A DNA stretch of 64,000 nucleotides. It comes from Mesobacillus subterraneus (GTDB lineage: Bacteria > Bacillota > Bacilli > Bacillales > Cytobacillaceae). Where the stretch lies: assembly GCF_023715485.1 (NCBI RefSeq), contig NZ_JAMBOF010000002.1, forward strand, positions 1 through 64,000, written 5' to 3'. Below are positions 62,784-64,000 of this stretch, one piece after another. The position numbers were made by a program, and so were the translations under genes. Within the stretch, counting starts at the first letter, position 1, and the number at the start of each line of letters is the position of its first letter. The notes under the pieces are model-generated. The model did not search any database and was not told the DNA's origin. It saw nothing but the letters and a program-made list of their open reading frames with translations.

Positions 62784-64000
62784 TTATTCTGCTAGATTTT
62801 CTTTTAAGACTTCTTCCTGAGTAGTTTTGCTTCCAAAGATGAAGGCAAATGCAACTAACAGGATTGCCACTACAGCAAGAGCAGCGATTGTGCTTCCAGT
62901 GAATCCGAGGATCAGGAATCCAACAGCTGAAATTGCAGCAGAAATCAGTGCGTAAGGCAATTGCGTCATGACATGGTCCATATGGTTAGAACCTGCACCC
63001 GTAGATGAAAGGATCGTCGTATCTGAGATTGGTGAACAATGGTCTCCAAAAACGGCTCCGGCTAAAACAGCAGCTAATGCTGGGAGCAGGATGCTGATAT
63101 CAGAAGCAGCAGCGATATCCCCTGCGATTGGAAGCAGGATCCCGAATGACCCCCATGATGTACCAGTCGAGAAAGCCATGATTCCAGCTACGAGGAATAG
63201 CAGGAAGGGCAGGAATGATACATTCATATTAGAGCTTTCAACTAGGCCGGCAAGATATTTTCCAGTTTCAAGCCTACCGATCAAGTCAACAATCACCCAG
63301 GCAAAAAACAGAATATAAATAGCTGGAAGCATAGACTTGATTCCTTCTACAAGTCCTTTTCCAAAAACATTAGCGTTGACGCCCTTTAAAACCACTGCCT
63401 GTCTTACGAAAAGAATCAGCGCAACAGCAAGTCCAAGCAGACCGCCTGTTACAAGTGATTTTGTTACATCTGTGTTTTCAAAGATAGAAAAAATCGTCAC
63501 TTCGCCTTCAACAGCGCTTGCACCAGTCCAAAGCATTGCACCAACCGTACCAACAACAAGGGCAACGATTGGCCAGACAAGATCTCCAACTGTTCCTTTT
63601 GTGCTCGTAGGAAGGTCATCTTTCAATTCGCCCGGAACAGGCTTATCCTGATCGACGACAATCCCTTCTGTAATCGCGCGCTCTTCATGCGTTTTCATTG
63701 CTCCAATTTCAACATTGCGAAGAGCAACGATAAAGACCATTGCCAATGCTGCCAGCGCATAGAAATTCATTGGAACAATCTGCATGAACGCAGAAAATGC
63801 ACTGTATTCTTTTACACCATGCGCTGCCAGGATTGTCGCGATTAACGCAATGATATATGCTCCCCAGCTGGAAATCGGGGAAATGACACACATTGGTGCG
63901 GAAGTAGAATCGATAATATATGCAAGTTTAGCACGGGAAACCTTCTGACGGTCTGTGATTGGACGGGTGATCTGACCGACAGCCAAAGCATTGAAATAAT
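62784..64000 (-). CDS. NhaC-family Na+/H+ antiporter, N-terminus beyond the window
   Basis: At least 404 residues of a polytopic membrane protein; the frame stays open to the right edge (reading YFNALAVGQITRPITD upstream of the first in-frame candidate start), so the 5' end is missing. Seen are DSTSAPMCVISPISSWGAY, ATGTSWGSFGI-like FSTGTSWGSFGILLPI and GAVFGDHCSPISDTTILSS, hallmarks of the NhaC family. Probably exchanges Na+ for H+. Confidence 0.9.
   Translation of the reverse strand, partial: YFNALAVGQITRPITDRQKVSRAKLAYIIDSTSAPMCVISPISSWGAYIIALIATILAAHGVKEYSAFSAFMQIVPMNFYALAALAMVFIVALRNVEIGAMKTHEERAITEGIVVDQDKPVPGELKDDLPTSTKGTVGDLVWPIVALVVGTVGAMLWTGASAVEGEVTIFSIFENTDVTKSLVTGGLLGLAVALILFVRQAVVLKGVNANVFGKGLVEGIKSMLPAIYILFFAWVIVDLIGRLETGKYLAGLVESSNMNVSFLPFLLFLVAGIMAFSTGTSWGSFGILLPIAGDIAAASDISILLPALAAVLAGAVFGDHCSPISDTTILSSTGAGSNHMDHVMTQLPYALISAAISAVGFLILGFTGSTIAALAVVAILLVAFAFIFGSKTTQEEVLKENLAE

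Overview
The window is a chromosomal stretch from a low-to-mid GC, endospore-forming Bacillaceae bacterium (Bacillus, Mesobacillus or Cytobacillus type). The gene content and order closely follow the yug-yux-mrp-yui-yum-yut-lipA-yunA region of Bacillus subtilis. There are no rRNA or tRNA genes, phages, insertion sequences or CRISPR arrays that I can see. Most genes are housekeeping, with strong AGGAGG-like ribosome binding sites and clear intrinsic terminators.

Layout. 0.3-8 kb: pgi; a surface-protein/sortase pair read leftward behind a recognisable cyclic-di-GMP-I riboswitch; an iron-dependent alcohol dehydrogenase; a DUF378 protein; rocD; and general stress protein 13. 8-13 kb: an ECF sigma factor with a very large membrane anti-sigma candidate, a sodium-dependent neurotransmitter-family transporter and a small XRE regulator, at the place where B. 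subtilis has alaR/alaT. 13-21 kb: yugF, yugE, patB, a small metallopeptidase-like gene, a lipoprotein cyclophilin, kapB, a kapD gene broken by an amber codon, and pbpD. The kinB gene expected next to kapB is missing. 22-28 kb: the complete seven-gene Mrp Na+/H+ antiporter operon. 28-39.5 kb: a flavoprotein, a hotdog thioesterase, DedA, a frameshifted molybdopterin oxidoreductase (yuiH), a Na+/H+ antiporter-family transporter, leucyl aminopeptidase, yuiD, a cobalamin-binding protein, and yuiC/yuiB/yuiA. 39.6-47.3 kb: a NUDIX hydrolase, then a redox and Fe-S cluster: NDH-2 (yumB), ferredoxin-NADP reductase (yumC), IscA-type and NifU-type proteins, yuzB, yutJ and yuzD. 47.3-61 kb: the hom-thrC-thrB operon, a 2-hydroxyacid dehydrogenase, yutH-yutG-yutF-yutE, an EAL c-di-GMP phosphodiesterase candidate, yutD, a sporulation lipoprotein, lipA and lytH. 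61-64 kb: a MetP/MetS-type transporter pair and an NhaC-type antiporter cut by the right edge.

The strongest unexplained signal is a family of intergenic elements found at four places (about 141-224, 16118-16430, 20821-20960 and 46261-46412). Each consists of TATAGCGAAAA units spaced 20-21 bp apart and ending in a conserved hairpin (GCGAACTGGAAA ... TTTCCAGTT). In all four the hairpin faces, and sits just beyond, the terminator of a neighbouring gene. Two arrays have six units at an exact 20-bp step. Other points of interest are the c-di-GMP riboswitch in front of a sortase substrate, the kapD nonsense codon together with the missing kinB, the yuiH frameshift, a near-perfect Rex operator in front of the NDH-2 gene, two unlisted microprotein genes (yuiA and metS), and several palindromic intergenic repeats. 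I found no clear candidate for a wholly new defence or mobile system.
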